Shown here in pieces: positions 41,875-52,700 of a DNA stretch of 64,000 bases. A program made the translations under genes and the position numbers. The DNA comes from Macrosoma leucophasiata (taxonomy: Eukaryota > Arthropoda > Insecta > Lepidoptera > Hedylidae): contig JAWQUS010000002.1 of the NCBI GenBank assembly GCA_036365455.1, forward strand, positions 3,782,001 to 3,846,000. Reading direction: 5' to 3'. Position 1 is the first letter of the stretch, and each line of letters starts with the position of its first letter. The notes beneath the pieces are model-generated. The model made no database searches and was not told where the DNA came from. It saw only the letters and a list, made by a program, of their open reading frames with translations.

Positions 41875-43439
41875 GGGTAAAACTCTACAATACGCCCCGG
41901 CGGGCAATATGCCCCACAGCTCTCTCGCTCCAACAGATAGAGATAGACAACAGGTTGCGACTCGCACGCAGTGTCGACAGTACTTTTTGGACTTGACCGC
42001 CGTGAGAGTGTGGATTTTGCATTTCATTTTCAAATGATAGTAAAATCTTTGAGTACGGGCTTGAGACATATTGCGGTGAGTATTATACAAATTATGAAAT
42101 TTTATGATGTATTTTTTGTATTAAAATTACAGTTAGGAATATGGAAACAATGATAAATAACCTATAATTTTACGTGTTGCACACAGACAAAAATATATTA
42201 TGGCGACTATGTTGAGACCGGGGCATATTGTCATTATTGATTTACAAAATGCCCCGGCTGTCATTGTGTAATATGCTCCAGTTTTATTTATTATTTTTAT
42301 TTAATATAATTTTTTATTTTTATAGAAATGCCACGAAATTATGTCAAAAAAACATTGCGAGCGTCCTGGTCTGAAATGGATCTTAGTGAGGCTATGGAAA
42401 AGGTGCGATGGGAGCAAATGGGAGTAAATTAAGTGGCACGAACGTACAACATTCCTTCAAGAACGCTTAAACGACATCTTTTGTGTGGTAAATTAAGATT
42501 TTGGCTAAACTACATCCTGTACCGAAGCTACCTGCAATGTCTTTAAAGAGAAAATAGAAAGCGGTTATTTTGACGTCGCCAGAAAATAAATAAAAACGGA
42601 AAATCATTGAAGAGAAGAAAAAAACCTGTAAGAACTTGTGACAAACAAAGCATGTGAAAAAAAGAAAGCTTCAAAGAGAACGATCAAAATAAAAAACAAA
42701 GAAAGAGAGGGTGAAAGTGAAGAAGAAATAGTTCAGATGAAGAAATATCCGAAGAAGATGAAAATAGATGTACCTAAAAACTGCACAGAAAATTATTACA
42801 AGACAGCTTCTAAAGAAGATTGGTTCAAATGGTTTTGGATGCATGAGTACAATGTACAAACCGCTTTGTAATATTTGTGGCAAAAAAGATTAGCGTGAAA
42901 CATTTAGAAAGGAAATATAGAGTACCTACACAGTCAAGAGAGAAATATGATGACTGCTATGATTATATAAAGGTATTTTTAATTTAATAGGCATCGAAGA
43001 GAAGTATTTATGTCGTTTTTTTAAGTTTTGTTTTTTTTTATGAGAGAGATATGACGACTGATGATTAAAAACCCTCTTTTCATTTCATGTTTAAGAATTT
43101 GTTTTTGTTTTTTAGGTTTTTGTTTATTTTATGAGAGATATTATAACTCATGATTTAAAAGTCGTTTTCTTATTGTTATTTTAAGGGATTCTCTTATTTT
43201 ATTATTTCGGGGCATTTTGTAACAGAACTGAGGCATCTTGTCAATACAAAACGCCCCACTTAATTTTATTTTTAAACTCAGTTGTGCTCAGTTGTCACAT
43301 TTTTCAGGGCAAATACAAGTGCCATACGATTAAGAGATGACCGCTTTTTTATTTATTCTCTAATACACCACTAAAAACCCTAACAGCTAAAATTTATTAA
43401 CCTCGAAAAAAAAGCGGGGCGTATTGCAGAGTTTTACCC
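41875..43439 (+). mobile_element. pogo-like DNA transposon, internally deleted
   Basis: Inverted ends GGGTAAAACTCTACAATACG and the complement of CGTATTGCAGAGTTTTACCC match with one difference. TA flanks both sides (41873-41874, 43440-43441). Subterminal GGGGCATATTG/ATGCCCC motifs recur inside. The 1.57 kb retains only N- and C-terminal pieces of a transposase. Confidence 0.8.
42328..42871 (+). pseudogene. Remnant of a pogo-like transposase
   Basis: An ATG at 42328 begins MPRNYVKKTLRASWSEMDL, and YNIPSRTLKRHL follows after a TAA at about 42430. Together they form a pipsqueak-type DNA-binding start. A charged C-terminal piece (42638-42871, ending with an EDWFKWFWMHEY-like motif) follows. The DDE catalytic core between them is missing. 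Confidence 0.65.
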
Positions 43440-43609
43440 TAGTTTAAGTCGTTGGAAGGAGATACTTGGTATTTGGTATGCATAGATTTGATTATGAGGG
43501 TATTTAAAACCAAAGGATTTCAAAAAATTGCATCTCAACAAGGAACAACGTCAAACAGACTGAAGTGACGTCCACAGCAAAATCTAGTCTAAAATACCTA
43601 TCAAAATAT

Positions 43610-43850
43610 TCATCAATTCCACGCACAATCGAATCATCCCGATCGATATTTCACGATAAAGTGAACAATAGAAAAACTAGTGCTCGACTAACTAGAAATT
43701 CAATGGCCTGCAGCAAGAACCGTGGTATATTGTCCATGTTCGGCCACAAACAAAGCAACGGTAAAATATGTAGGATACGAGAGGATATTTATCGGAAACC
43801 ACGAACCGGCGGTCGCGTGTGTCGAAACGTGCTAAAGCCGCTGCTACCGA
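43610..43850 (+). repeat. Unnamed repeat with conserved open frame, copy 2
   Basis: Direct copy of 40805-41040, 2.8 kb away on the other side of the pogo-like element. The frame (43565-43882) extends further upstream than in copy 1. Confidence 0.5.
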
Positions 43851-44088
43851 TCACGCGATCTTTGTGTATCGGAAATATGTAGTGTTATGAACTTTTTGTT
43901 GGTAGCTAGAATGTTTTAGTTAATGGATTTATCGTTGTATTGCTTTATTGGAGTTGAGCGTTCCCATAGATGGTTACTTTTAGGATACATCTATGAGATT
44001 ATGAGGTAGAAGTTAGTGCAGTTTTTCATATTGTGATAAAACTTATGAGCATTAAACTATTATTATTCAAACTCGTTCATTCGTTTTT

Positions 44089-44379
44089 ACTGGTGGTAGA
44101 GCTCCAGTGATGGAGCTCGCGGGCGTAGGCACCACCGCATTACCTAATATACTTGCCGTTAAATGGTAGTGTTCAGCACTATCATGTTTCGGTCAGGTGG
44201 TAATGTACGGCTCTGTAATTTCCGGCACAGAGGCTTAACACCTAATGCCTCAGGAGTGGCAGCGCATTTGCATTTTGACCTCTGGTCATTGTGTGAGTGT
44301 CTATAAGCTGCAGTCATCACTGAACATCAATGTGAACTTCACGCTTGTTTGCCACTTTTATTACAAAAAAAAAAAAAAA
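44089..44379 (+). repeat. R1 element, full length
   Basis: TACTGGTGGTAGAGCTCC to a 17-base poly-A. Confidence 0.85.
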
Positions 44380-44426
44380 AATCAGACCAACTTAGTCTTA
44401 TAGAAAAGTGAAGTGTATGTACACTG

Positions 44427-44779
44427 AAGTGTATGTATGCTTCTTTATACTAAACGCATTATTGTATTATATATGCTCTCTTATACCGGAAGTGTAATAT
44501 TCATGTATAGTAAGCAGCATATTTTTAAGTTGTTATTTTATTATAATTTATATTGCACTCAATAAACTACAGTTAAGCCAAGAATTTGTCTCAATCATGT
44601 AACCCTCAAGACCCCAACATTTCATGGCGAGCCTGCCATCGGCTCTGCCATAGAGCCCTGCCATCGGTTCTGCCATAGAACCCTGCCACTGACTTTGCCA
44701 GAAAGCCCTACCAGATATCCAGCACCATACTTCATATACAATAATGCGTTTAGTATAAAGGAGCATACATACACTTCAA
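44427..44779. repeat. Fold-back with internal minisatellite
   Basis: Arms of about 46 bp (44427-44473, 44734-44779) share TTTATACTAAACGCATTATT in opposite orientation. Between them, 44635-44700 holds about two and a half copies of a 30-bp unit (GCCATCGGCTCTGCCATAGA). Confidence 0.65.
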
Positions 44780-45270
44780 AAGAAAAAGACAAAACATCGA
44801 TTAACTCATTCTTGGCTGAACAATTATTAATAAGAGGGTTTATATTAGCAGCACCATTTTTATCGCTATACTTAACAAAAGCCAATCAATTTGGCTCAAC
44901 CGTGTAAAAGAACGCAACCATTATGCCATACCTATTGACCAGATTGGAGCACATCAGCATAATGCTAATATCACAGACATTCCGGACATTATTGCTGTAC
45001 CCAACAATGAAAATATGATGAACAACATGAAGGCATTTGGCAAACGACTCCACTGACCTCGTTACAGTATATTGCAGCTTATGTTGTAAATCTCATTGAA
45101 ATTCAACTAGCCTTTGGTCTGATCCAGATAAGAATAAAACAAGGCTTCCACATTCTGCGATAAGTGGTACATAAAGGTTTAATAGAACACCTGCATACTG
45201 CATTTTACTGTGGATGTGGTCAAACTTTTCTAAGTTATCTGATTTAGTTAACCAGAATACTTATGTTTAT

Positions 45271-45560
45271 GCTAAAATTAAATACTGAATAACGTAAAAT
45301 AGAGATGCGACAAACATATGGCAAAATGTTAAAAGTGGAAATATCTACCAATTATTTCCACTTTTAACATTTTATTATGTAACGAAGATGGCTCACTATC
45401 GTATAGTTTACAGGGATGTTAGGGCTGCAGTGATTACTGCAGCCTACAGACATCTACACAAAAACCAGAGGTCAAAATGCAGATGCAATTCAATTACTGC
45501 TATCTTTAATTGCATTTTTCACAATAAAACATGCAATTGTATTCTTTGTAAAGCAATAAA
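45271..45560. repeat. Local duplication, unit 1
   Basis: Sequence including GCTCACTATCGTATAGTTTA and a piece of old R1 recurs at 45871-46150. Confidence 0.65.
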
Positions 45561-45568
45561 CTACAAAC

Positions 45569-45856
45569 ACTAGTGATAGAGCTCCAGTGACGGAGCTCGC
45601 GGGCGTAAGCACCACGGCATTACCTAATATACTTGCCGCTAAATGGTAGTGTTCAGCACTATCGTCTTCCGGTCAGGTGGTAATGTACGGCCCTGTAATT
45701 TCCGGCACAGAGGCAAAACACCTTAGGCCTCAGGAGTGGTAACGCATCTGCATTTTGACCTCGGTCTTGATGTGGGTGTCTATAGGCTGCAGTCATCATT
45801 TTATATCAATGTGAACTGCATGCTTGTTTGTCACTTCTATTACATAAAAAAAAACA
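45569..45856 (+). repeat. R1 element, full length, between duplicated units
   Basis: ACTAGTGATAGAGCTCCAGT to CTTCTATTACATAAAAAA. Confidence 0.85.
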
Positions 45857-45870
45857 GAATAATTATTTTT

Positions 45871-46150
45871 ATGCTAAAAGTTAATACTGAATTACGTGAA
45901 ATAGAAATTCGACAAACATATGGCAACTGGTAGATATTTCCACGTTTAACATTTTTTCTTAATGTTAGGAAGCTGGCTAACTATCGTATAGTTTACACGG
46001 ATGTTAAGTGATTACAGCAACCTATAGACATCTACACAAAAACCAGAGGTCAAAATGCAGATGCATTTAAATTACTGCTACATTTTTTTGCATTTTTCGC
46101 AATAAAACATACGACTGTGTGCTTTGTAAATTACTAAAGCAGGTATGGTA
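45871..46150. repeat. Local duplication, unit 2
   Basis: Parallel to 45271-45560, sharing GACAAACATATGGCAA, TATCGTATAGTTTACA and AAAAACCAGAGGTCAAAATG. Confidence 0.65.
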
Positions 46151-46272
46151 CTGAATTAATTTTAAATTTTAGATATTATAATTTTATTTACTCGTACAAC
46201 TAGGTATACATACTATACATACTTCAAACTAAAAACGTAGCTACAAATAGGTAGTAATTACTGTCCCTGAGC

Positions 46273-46494
46273 ACAACGCGGACACTCTGCCAAAATTCCA
46301 TACAAACGCTTAATTTGGTCTCTATTACTCAATCAGTGACGTGTATTTACACATGCACCTGTGTGCGTAGCAAGTGTATAGACCAACCGTCGCCCATAAG
46401 AGGGGAGGAGGTTGGGTGATGCGGGGAAATCGGGCGGGACGTCGAAGTGTCCATTCTATACGTAGTATTATTACATATTCTCTGCCCTGAGCCC
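46273..46494. mobile_element. 222-bp MITE with 8-bp target duplication (hAT-like)
   Basis: Flanked by CCCTGAGC on both sides (46265-46272, 46495-46502). The right end in reverse begins CAGAG, which suits hAT, but the left end matches poorly. Copies are at 38.36 and 18.15 kb. Confidence 0.55.
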
Positions 46495-46496
46495 GA

Positions 46497-46600
46497 AGTT
46501 GTTGTGTCTCTGTGATAGTTATTAATGTGTCATACATTACCATCTAACCGGGTCACGATAGTGCTGAACACTACCATTTGGCAGCAGATAGATTAGGTAT
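46497..46600 (-). repeat. Old R1 fragment, left part of a split copy
   Basis: Ends at AGATTAGGTA. The R1 sequence that should follow (ATGCGGTGG) reappears at 50753 after the nested insertions. Confidence 0.7.
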
Positions 46601-46617
46601 AATAATAATAATAATAA

Positions 46618-49600
46618 CGGTGATACTCACTCGATCCTGTACTGCGCGGCTGTCGCGGTGTGCCGTGTAGCTCGTGTCAAGTTACCAAGTCCTGATACAG
46701 CTACGTGGCCGAAACCTACAACACCAGTCTGGCAGTGCCGGATCGAGCGGCGTATCGCTGAAGCCAGAGCACTCATTGGCAAGCTAATCTGCTTCAGGAT
46801 GGGCAATACACGCCCAAGGGTAGTGCGTTTTGTGAGGCGGGCGTTTTCAGGGACTGGAGTCAGCCCCCAGGACTATCCAGCTCGCCTCACAGAGCGCATT
46901 GACTTCCTGAAGCAGAAAGTTTATGCATGGGCAAACCGGATTAGGCGTTATAAAGAACGCGTGGACCAGTACGAACAGAATAGCATGTTCCAGGGTGATC
47001 AAAGGCGGGTCTATAGACTGTGGGAGCGTCCTAACCAAGGAGTGGCTGACCGGGGTCGGCCGGATGATGACGCTATGCTTTCATTTTGGCGAAGCATCTG
47101 GTTAGAACCGGTCGGTCACTCTGAGGGTGGCTGGATGCGGAGTGTTGAAAGAGCGTGCGAACCAATTCAGGAAATGACTTCCATAAATATCACAGACGAA
47201 GACGTAGCCAATGCAGTCCGTCCGATGCCGAACTGGAAATCGCCGGGACCGGACGGACTGCACAATTTCTGGTTAAAGTGGCTGCGTAGTTCGCACGCTC
47301 GTTTAGCAATCCAGTTTCAGTCATCTCTGGAATCAGGCTCTCTCCCACAGTTTCTAACGACTGGTGTGACCCACCTGCTCCATAAATCAGGTAGTACCGC
47401 GGAACCCAAAAATTATAGACCAATAACTTGTCTACCGACTGTTTATAAGGTTCTTACATCCATTCTGAGAGTCAAAATAACTAAACACATTGAAGACTCC
47501 TCCATCTTGTCTCTCTCTCAGAATGGATGTAGGAGTGGGTCCCGCGGTACTAAGGAGCTACTCCTCATAGACATGGCAATTAGCCAGCAGGTTCGTCGCA
47601 ACCGAAAGAGTCTGTCGACATGCTGGATAGATTATAAGAAGGCCTACGATTCCGTGCCGCATACATGGCTCATGCGGGTCCTGGAGTTGTATAAAATTCA
47701 CTCAACTCTTCGGGCCTTTCTGGGCTCATGTATGCTGCAGTGGAGTACGGTTCTTCGCTATCCAGGGTCTCGGCAGCCCCTGGCGGTTGGCGAACCTGTG
47801 AGAATTGCCAGGGGCATTTTCCAGGGCGATAGTCTGAGCCCCTTATGGTTTTGCCTGGCCCTGAATCCTCTCAGCACGCTGCTAGAAGCTTCGGGGCTTG
47901 GCTATCGGTTGCGAAGAGGTGGTCGGACGATATCTCACCTGCTATACATGGATGACCTGAAATTGTTCGGTTCCAGTAATTCCAACCTGTCTGAGCTACT
48001 GAAGGTAACTGAAAACTTCAGTAACTCTATCAGGATGGAATTTGGAATCGAAAAATGCGCTGTTATGCATGTACAACAGGGGCAGATAATGGAATCCGAG
48101 GGAATGAATCTCCCGGGTTCCATCCCGTTCCGAAACCTCTCTGCCACCGAGAGCTATAAGTACTTGGGTATGGCGGAGGCCTTAGGTATACGCGAGGTCG
48201 AGATGAGACAATCGTTGAAGGAACGTTTCTTTGGTCGCCTGACAAAAGTACTGAAAAGTCTTTTGTCGGGCGGTAATAGGGTGCGCGCCTTCAACGGTTG
48301 GGTCATGCCGGTCTTGCTGTACTCCTTCGGCATACTCAAGTGGACTCAGACCGAACTGGATGCCCTTGACAGGCGAGTTCGCTCTTTACTGACAGCGCAC
48401 CGCATGCATCACCCACGGTCTTCGGTGATGAGATTATACATCCCACGGAGATGTGGGGGTCGTGGCGTTCTAAGCGCTAAGACCCTACACAACCATGAGG
48501 TGTGTAATCTCCGAGAATACTTTCTGACCGCCGGCGGAGAGATGCATCGGGATGTGGTGGCGGTCGACAGCGGACTCACCCCACTCTCTTTGGCTAAAAA
48601 GAACTGGCGCAAACCTGAGGTGCTCACGACTAGCGACCGCAGGATTGTATGGCAAGGCAAGGAGCTACACGGGCGTTTTTACCGGGCCCTCAATGGGCCC
48701 GATGTAGATTTCTTAGCGTCTGTGGCCTGGCTGCGATTCGGTGACCTCTTTGGGGAAACCGAAGGTTTTGTTTGTGCAATTATGGACGAAGTGGTAATGA
48801 CCAACAACTACCGGAAGTTTATCCTGAAGGATGGAACGGTCGACATATGTCGGGCATGCCATCGACCGGGTGAATCAATCAGGCATATTGTTTCCGGCTG
48901 TTCGAGTCTTGCCAACGGCGAATACTTGCACAGACACAACCAAGTAGCCAGGATAATCCATCAGCAACTTGCCTTGAAATACGGTCTTGTAGCCGTGGAG
49001 GTGCCGTACTACAGGTATGTGCCCGACCCAGTTCTGGAAAATGACCATGTCACGATGTATTGGTCGTCGGTCCCAGACCGATCTATCATCACTGACAGGA
49101 CTATTGTTGCCAATAAGCCTGATATAGTGGTGATAGATCGCTCGGAGCGCCGCGTAATGATGATCGACATCACCGTCCCGCATGATGAGAATCTCGTGAA
49201 AGCCGAAAAAGACAAGGAAATAAAATATCCTGATCTGGCTCACGAGGTTGTCGCCATGTGGGATGTGGATTCGGCCATCATTGTGCCGATAGTCGTATCG
49301 GTGAACGGGCTGATAGCGAAGAGCCTCGACCAACATCTCAAGAGGCTCTCGCTAGGTGGATGGATCAAGGGTCTGATACAGAAAGCAGTACTCCACGGCA
49401 CGGCACGTATAGTGAGGAGGTTCCTGTCTCTGTGTCCCTAACCACCGGCAGCTTGGACCCTGCTCTCGCTGCCGGCGGCACACTATTTTTTAATTTTATA
49501 TATATATATTTGTTGTTTTTTTTTTATACATATATATGTAAAAAATTATAAAATAAGTTGAATCAATAAATAAGTGGAATAATAATATTAAAGGGGGCAG

Positions 49601-50358
49601 AGCAGCTTGTGGCGAGCTGTTGGTGAGTAGCGACACCACCCCCTACCATCATCTCGAGTTCCTCCGAGAGAACTGGGCTCCGCCTCGTCCGCCACACAGA
49701 GGTACGGCCGGACAGAGCATCAGGTCTCTCACCTCTGGCTTGCCTTCATTGGCCGGTCAGAGTGGGGCGCTAGAGGTATGGCATTTGCAGAAATTTAGAT
49801 AATAGGCTGTGGTCTAAATTTCTGAAAAAGCCATACACTCGGGGGTGGAAGTGTCTAAAGGCATAATAGCGGGGAAGCCCGCTCCGAGCTCGAGATTACT
49901 CGCTCGTGATGGTGAAACTGGGGCCACACCTCTCGACACCCCCAGCCTCTCTCAACAGTGTTGCCCCCTGTCGACCATCGGGTTGGCTGTTTGGGGGGCC
50001 CACCAAGGAGAGGCGAGTCACCACCTGCCTAAAGTAGGATTCGATAATGTGAGATGTTGAATATAGGCAGGTGCCGGATCTCACTCCATAGGCCCAGCCA
50101 GCTAGTCCCCCCAGTTCACCCACATAGCCCAAAATTTGGCAAATCACTTTTCATTACAATAGTCCCATTATATTCTGCGGGGTCTGTCTGTGTCTGTATT
50201 AACTATTGATGCAGTCAGAGAGAGGTCCCGCCGAATATAACCCATTACAAAGTAGATCAAAATTCTCGAAAGGGCCTCTACGTGTTGGACCCCCCATGTC
50301 CCCGCGCAAGCCTGACAAAGGTCCGGGGTTCAAATTGGACCCCGTGCTGACGAGAGAC
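46618..50358 (+). mobile_element. R4/Dong-like non-LTR retrotransposon in a TAA repeat
   Basis: About 3.74 kb bounded on the left by (TAA)n at 46599-46617 and on the right by (ATA)n at 50359. It has one long ORF, a 3' UTR of about 0.9 kb and no long terminal repeats. The endonuclease type and TAA target match the R4 clade, to which Dong of Bombyx belongs. The frame stays open leftward into the TAA repeat with no ATG before 46799, so the 5' end is probably truncated. Confidence 0.85.
46622..49441 (+). CDS. R4/Dong-like reverse transcriptase and restriction-like endonuclease
   Basis: Uninterrupted frame to the TAA at 49439-49441. Numbering from 46658: catalytic Asp motif CWIDYKKAYDS near residue 322; LLYMDD active-site motif near 430; zinc-knuckle-like CRACHRPGESIRHIVSGC near 730; and PD...D endonuclease signature (KPDIVVIDRS, MMIDITVP) near 820-840. 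This order, RT then CCHC then PD-D/E-XK nuclease, defines elements that nick a specific target and prime cDNA synthesis there. The first in-frame ATG is at 46799. The N-terminal DNA-binding region of full-length relatives seems missing or short. No stop or shift is seen, so the insertion is probably young. Confidence 0.88.
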   Translation, partial: DTHSILYCAAVAVCRVARVKLPSPDTATWPKPTTPVWQCRIERRIAEARALIGKLICFRMGNTRPRVVRFVRRAFSGTGVSPQDYPARLTERIDFLKQKVYAWANRIRRYKERVDQYEQNSMFQGDQRRVYRLWERPNQGVADRGRPDDDAMLSFWRSIWLEPVGHSEGGWMRSVERACEPIQEMTSINITDEDVANAVRPMPNWKSPGPDGLHNFWLKWLRSSHARLAIQFQSSLESGSLPQFLTTGVTHLLHKSGSTAEPKNYRPITCLPTVYKVLTSILRVKITKHIEDSSILSLSQNGCRSGSRGTKELLLIDMAISQQVRRNRKSLSTCWIDYKKAYDSVPHTWLMRVLELYKIHSTLRAFLGSCMLQWSTVLRYPGSRQPLAVGEPVRIARGIFQGDSLSPLWFCLALNPLSTLLEASGLGYRLRRGGRTISHLLYMDDLKLFGSSNSNLSELLKVTENFSNSIRMEFGIEKCAVMHVQQGQIMESEGMNLPGSIPFRNLSATESYKYLGMAEALGIREVEMRQSLKERFFGRLTKVLKSLLSGGNRVRAFNGWVMPVLLYSFGILKWTQTELDALDRRVRSLLTAHRMHHPRSSVMRLYIPRRCGGRGVLSAKTLHNHEVCNLREYFLTAGGEMHRDVVAVDSGLTPLSLAKKNWRKPEVLTTSDRRIVWQGKELHGRFYRALNGPDVDFLASVAWLRFGDLFGETEGFVCAIMDEVVMTNNYRKFILKDGTVDICRACHRPGESIRHIVSGCSSLANGEYLHRHNQVARIIHQQLALKYGLVAVEVPYYRYVPDPVLENDHVTMYWSSVPDRSIITDRTIVANKPDIVVIDRSERRVMMIDITVPHDENLVKAEKDKEIKYPDLAHEVVAMWDVDSAIIVPIVVSVNGLIAKSLDQHLKRLSLGGWIKGLIQKAVLHGTARIVRRFLSLCP

Positions 50359-50722
50359 ATAATAATAATAATGGCAACCCATTATACGTCCCACCGCTGG
50401 GCACGAGTCTCTCCCCTTTTTGGGGGGAGGCCTGGAACTTACTCCACCACGCTGCTCCAATGCGGATTGGTGGAGGTGGGTGGGTTAGTGGCCAACCCGC
50501 TGTCGGATGTTTTCAAACCGCCCATAAGGCCTCCGACAAGGTTTAACGACTGCTCTCTATCGATAGCAACCGGGACCGACGGCTTAACGTGCCCTCTGAA
50601 GCATGGAAACGCGCATTTAATTTGCCACTAGTGGTCACCCATCACACTACCCGACCGCGCCCGTAGTGCTTAACCGAGCGGATCGCTTCCGATCTACACC
50701 AGCCGCTGGGCCATGCGCGCTT
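50359..50722 (-). mobile_element. 5S-rRNA-headed SINE, host of the R4/Dong-like insertion
   Basis: ATGGCAACCCATTATACGTC at the tail side and head near 50722. Its (TAA)n tail is split by the retrotransposon; the outer part remains at 46599-46617. Confidence 0.85.
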
Positions 50723-50786
50723 CAGAGGTAGAGAGGTAGGTTAGATTAGGTAATGCGGTGGTTTCTACGCCCATGACCTCCTGTAC

Positions 50787-51076
50787 TTTTTTTTTTATGT
50801 AATTGAAGTGGCAAACAAGCATGCAGTTCACTTTGATGTTAAGTGATGACTACAGCCTATAGACACCCACACAAAGACCACGATCAAAATGCAGATGCGT
50901 TACCACTCCAGAGGCCTAAGATGTTATGCCTCTGTGCCGGAAATTACAGGGCCGTACATTACCACCTGACCGGAACACGATTGTGCTGAACACTACCATT
51001 TAGCGGCAAGTATATTAGGTAATACGGTGGTGTCTACGCCCGCGAGCTCCGTCACTGGAGCTCTACCACCACTAAA
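50787..51076 (-). repeat. R1 element, full length, young subfamily
   Basis: Poly-T to CTCTACCACCACTAAAA. It lies beside the right remnant of the older R1 (50743-50786). Confidence 0.85.
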
Positions 51077-51079
51077 ACC

Positions 51080-51785
51080 TGGAACTTCACTAGTAAAAAA
51101 ATAAATAGTAACGCTGTGCATGATCGATTAAAAATTAAAATAAGTCTATCTTCTGAGCAATAGAGCTCAAAATACAAAAGCAATCGAAAATTTCACACAC
51201 CTAAACTTCTAGAAATTCATGCAAACGTGCGGCACGTTGAAAATAATTAATTTCTACCAAATCCATTACCGTTGAGTGCTCACTATGGAAATGTTTGGTT
51301 AACAATAACAGGTCTTTAATAATCACGAGCCTTTGTATCTTTCCTATTGTTCTAGTTGACAAACAGAACTGATTTGGTTTAGGCTCATAACTACAGACCG
51401 TTGAAATTCAACCAGAATGATTTGAAATAAGTTTGAACATTATCAAACCTCTTTTGTCGAGAGAGGTTTGTTAGGTTTGAGGTTTATAGCTTTTTGATGA
51501 TTATTTGCTTATATAAAACTATTTTACCAATCTATGTCTTTATTCAGTAGGTATTAGCTTTTTCCCGCGTCTTCGCTCGCATAAGAATTTCCCGTGGGCA
51601 TGAGTGATTTTTCCGCTGTCAACAGTAAAGTCTAAATGTTGGCCAGGCCTAGTATCTATACACCACAAAAGTTTCAAGTTGTCTGTTTGTCCATTAGCCT
51701 GGACAAACAGACAAACAAACAGACAAAAAAAATAAAAAATGTTCTAATGCTATTTTAACATCGCCCCCAATTCGTTTTTCTTAAA
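51080..51785. other. Intergenic DNA
   Basis: No coding motif seen. Near 51550-51600 a decayed TTTTCCCGCGTCTTCGCTCG stretch resembles the Helitron-like repeats. Confidence 0.35.
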
Positions 51786-51795
51786 TGTATTCAAA

Positions 51796-52359
51796 GAAAC
51801 CGGTCAAGTGAGTGTCGGGCTACGCGCAGTGTAGGGTTCCGTAGTTACAGAGTAAGAGATGTAATGTAAAAAAAAATCTATGGAGCCGTTCGAAATTTAA
51901 AAAAATACATTTGTTCGACTATTACTCGAAAACTTGCAAGGCCAACTTAAGTATGATAGTTTTCCTTTAATTTCGTTATATGTAGCTATTATTGCCGGAA
52001 CGTTTGAATTTCTAACAACAACCGTTTAGTAGGTAGGGGGGGGGGACACTTGAATCCAACGATTTGCACTTTAAAGCTTAATAAGTCATGAACAGTTAAC
52101 AAAATCGAAAACTGATGTTCGGATATCCATAATATTTTTGAAAGACCTAACGATACCCCACACGGGTATCGTTGGGTATGGAAATGGAAATATGTACATG
52201 GAAATAAAAAAAAAATATCTGCGCATTACAAGTAGGGGAGGTTACCCTAAATATATATTTATTTATGTTTTAATTCTACCACTTTATTAGCGTGGTTAAG
52301 GTGTATACTTGTGCCAAATTTCAAGTCTCTAGTACCAATAGTTTTTGCGCTAAGCCGAG

Positions 52360-52392
<33 letters not shown>

Positions 52393-52432
52393 ACATGGTT
52401 CCATGTTTACTACGGAACCCTAAAAACACACG
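51796..52432 (+). repeat. GGTTCCGTA repeat, copy 1
   Basis: AACCGGTCAAGTGAGTGTCG, AGGGTTCCGTAG, a CAGA microsatellite and a TACGGAACCCTAAAAA end. Relatives are at 55378-56052 (reverse) and 57560-57919. Confidence 0.6.
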
Positions 52433-52700
52433 GACTGTACTGTTTTATTATAATATATGTATATAGAAAAGATTTTAGTTTCTCTATTGTTTTGGTCCTT
52501 TATTAGTAAAATGTACGCGTGCTACTTTTTTAATGCTAGTGACCACTCAATGATCGAAATTCGACCAAATAACGTTAGATTTTGTCGTTTAAAATCACAT
52601 GACTTCTAAATCCGACCCACTCACATGTGGGTACACCACCAAATTGCATGTAAAGTAATATATATGTATAAAAATCAATTGGTGTCGTCAATCAATCTCT

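Noticed and set aside
44885..45190. Decayed transposase or gene fragment
   Set aside because: Several short frames looked protein-like, but none kept a recognisable motif.
48875..49336. Antisense frame of 153 codons
   Set aside because: It is a shadow of the retrotransposon ORF on the + strand, which has clear catalytic motifs.
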